Positions 63,718 through 64,000 of a DNA stretch of 64,000 nucleotides are shown here, piece by piece. Under the pieces are notes generated by a model. That model was not told the origin of the DNA. It searched no databases and saw only the letters and a program-made list of their open reading frames with translations. Position numbers and translations under genes: made by a program. Each line of letters begins with the position of its first letter. The stretch's first letter is position 1. The stretch is from an uncultured Clostridia bacterium (lineage in GTDB: Bacteria; Bacillota; Clostridia; Oscillospirales; Acutalibacteraceae). Where the stretch lies: NCBI GenBank assembly GCA_944385105.1, contig CALWVR010000027.1:160249-224248 (forward strand). The letters run 5' to 3'.

Positions 63718-64000
63718 TTATGCACTCTGTTTTTCTGCAATAGCGTTAAGCACAATCGCAAGGCTTCTGATTGTTCCATTGAGAACAGAAACAAATCCAG
63801 AAATTGGTGCATTGAATCCACCCAATGCTTTTGCAATAAGAACCTCTTTAGTTGGCAACTTAGCAAGCTCGTTAACTTCGCCTTCTGTGAGCACTTTGCC
63901 CTCAACGAAACCCGCTTTTGCCTTGAAGTATTTATTCTTATTAGCAAACTCACAGAGTATTCTAGCTGCTGCTACATGGTCGTCTTTGCTTATAGCAATA
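63718..64000 (-). CDS. rplJ: Ribosomal protein uL10, 5' part outside the window
   Basis: The C-terminal 94 residues are readable: a region with HVAAARILCEFANKNKYF, then LPTKEVLIAKALGGFNAPIS and the end LAIVLNAIAEKQSA before a TAA at 63718-63720. The start lies beyond the right edge. L10 anchors L12 dimers on the ribosome. It is 54 bases upstream of rplL on the same strand, so the two share a transcript; a different frame with a longer ORF over the same bases is spurious. Confidence 0.95.
   Translation of the reverse strand, partial: IAISKDDHVAAARILCEFANKNKYFKAKAGFVEGKVLTEGEVNELAKLPTKEVLIAKALGGFNAPISGFVSVLNGTIRSLAIVLNAIAEKQSA

Noticed and set aside
63684..63953. 89-codon minus-strand ORF starting MSLLIRIN
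   Set aside because: It is out of frame with rplJ, whose real C-terminus reads in another frame and ends at 63718; the sequence has no protein-like features.

Overview
The window is strongly AT-rich DNA from a spore-forming, Gram-positive anaerobe of the class Clostridia. Evidence for this is the set of sporulation genes (spmA/spmB, a GerA/SpoVAF-type germination protein, ylbJ, yqfC/yqfD, spoVAC, an alpha/beta SASP), an AbrB with a clostridial zinc ribbon, IreB, an iron-sulfur serine dehydratase, and a type I dockerin. TTG and GTG starts behind strong AGGAGG sites are unusually common; several start sites below were moved inward for that reason. The species cannot be named from the sequence; an uncultured gut or cellulolytic-type clostridium is a guess based on the dockerin.

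Layout. 1-1.5 kb: tandem DegV/FakB lipid-binding proteins. 1.5-4.4 kb (minus): a dockerin-bearing secreted protein followed by a stand-alone CARF/DUF1887 (Card1/Can2-like) nuclease, with no CRISPR array or cas gene in the window. 4.4-9.5 kb: sporulation membrane proteins (spmA-spmB-spoVAF-like; ylbJ) and abrB. 9.6-13.4 kb: yqfC-yqfD, then ybeY-dgkA-era, lacking the phoH and pgpH genes that often lie between them. 13.4-17.9 kb (minus): ireB with a small unknown partner, and pheS-pheT under a T-box with a UUC specifier. 18-29 kb: an HPr-like protein, mtaB, a GH10-like hydrolase, and a five-gene polysaccharide export/glycosylation operon ending in two tandem terminators. 29-32.3 kb: dCMP deaminase, a FUSC-type membrane protein, rsmA, an orphan spoVAC. 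32.4 kb: initiator tRNA-fMet with a consensus promoter. 33.4-39 kb: a sparse accessory stretch with a large transglutaminase-like protein carrying a Nif11-type Gly-Gly leader, tspO, small unknown proteins and an acyl-ACP thioesterase.

39.5-54.9 kb is mostly housekeeping on the plus strand: galU, rnhA, iscS-iscU, a secreted C39-like protein, fumC-malic enzyme (fumarate to malate to pyruvate), then radC and uvrB-uvrA with three downstream genes (DUF5685, a J-domain/Cys-rich protein, a membrane protein). 55-64 kb holds two Cys-rich, possibly spore-surface, proteins flanking sdaAB-sdaAA, an RNase M5-like Toprim protein, a PASTA pseudokinase, a SASP, comEA (apparently starting at AUA), and the 3' part of the rplJ-rplL ribosomal operon, cut by the right edge.

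The most unusual items are the Gly-Gly-leader transglutaminase protein, the stand-alone CARF nuclease co-transcribed with a dockerin protein, the zinc-ribbon/PASTA pseudokinase, and the probable AUA start of comEA. No CRISPR array, insertion sequence, integrase, prophage or rRNA gene was seen.
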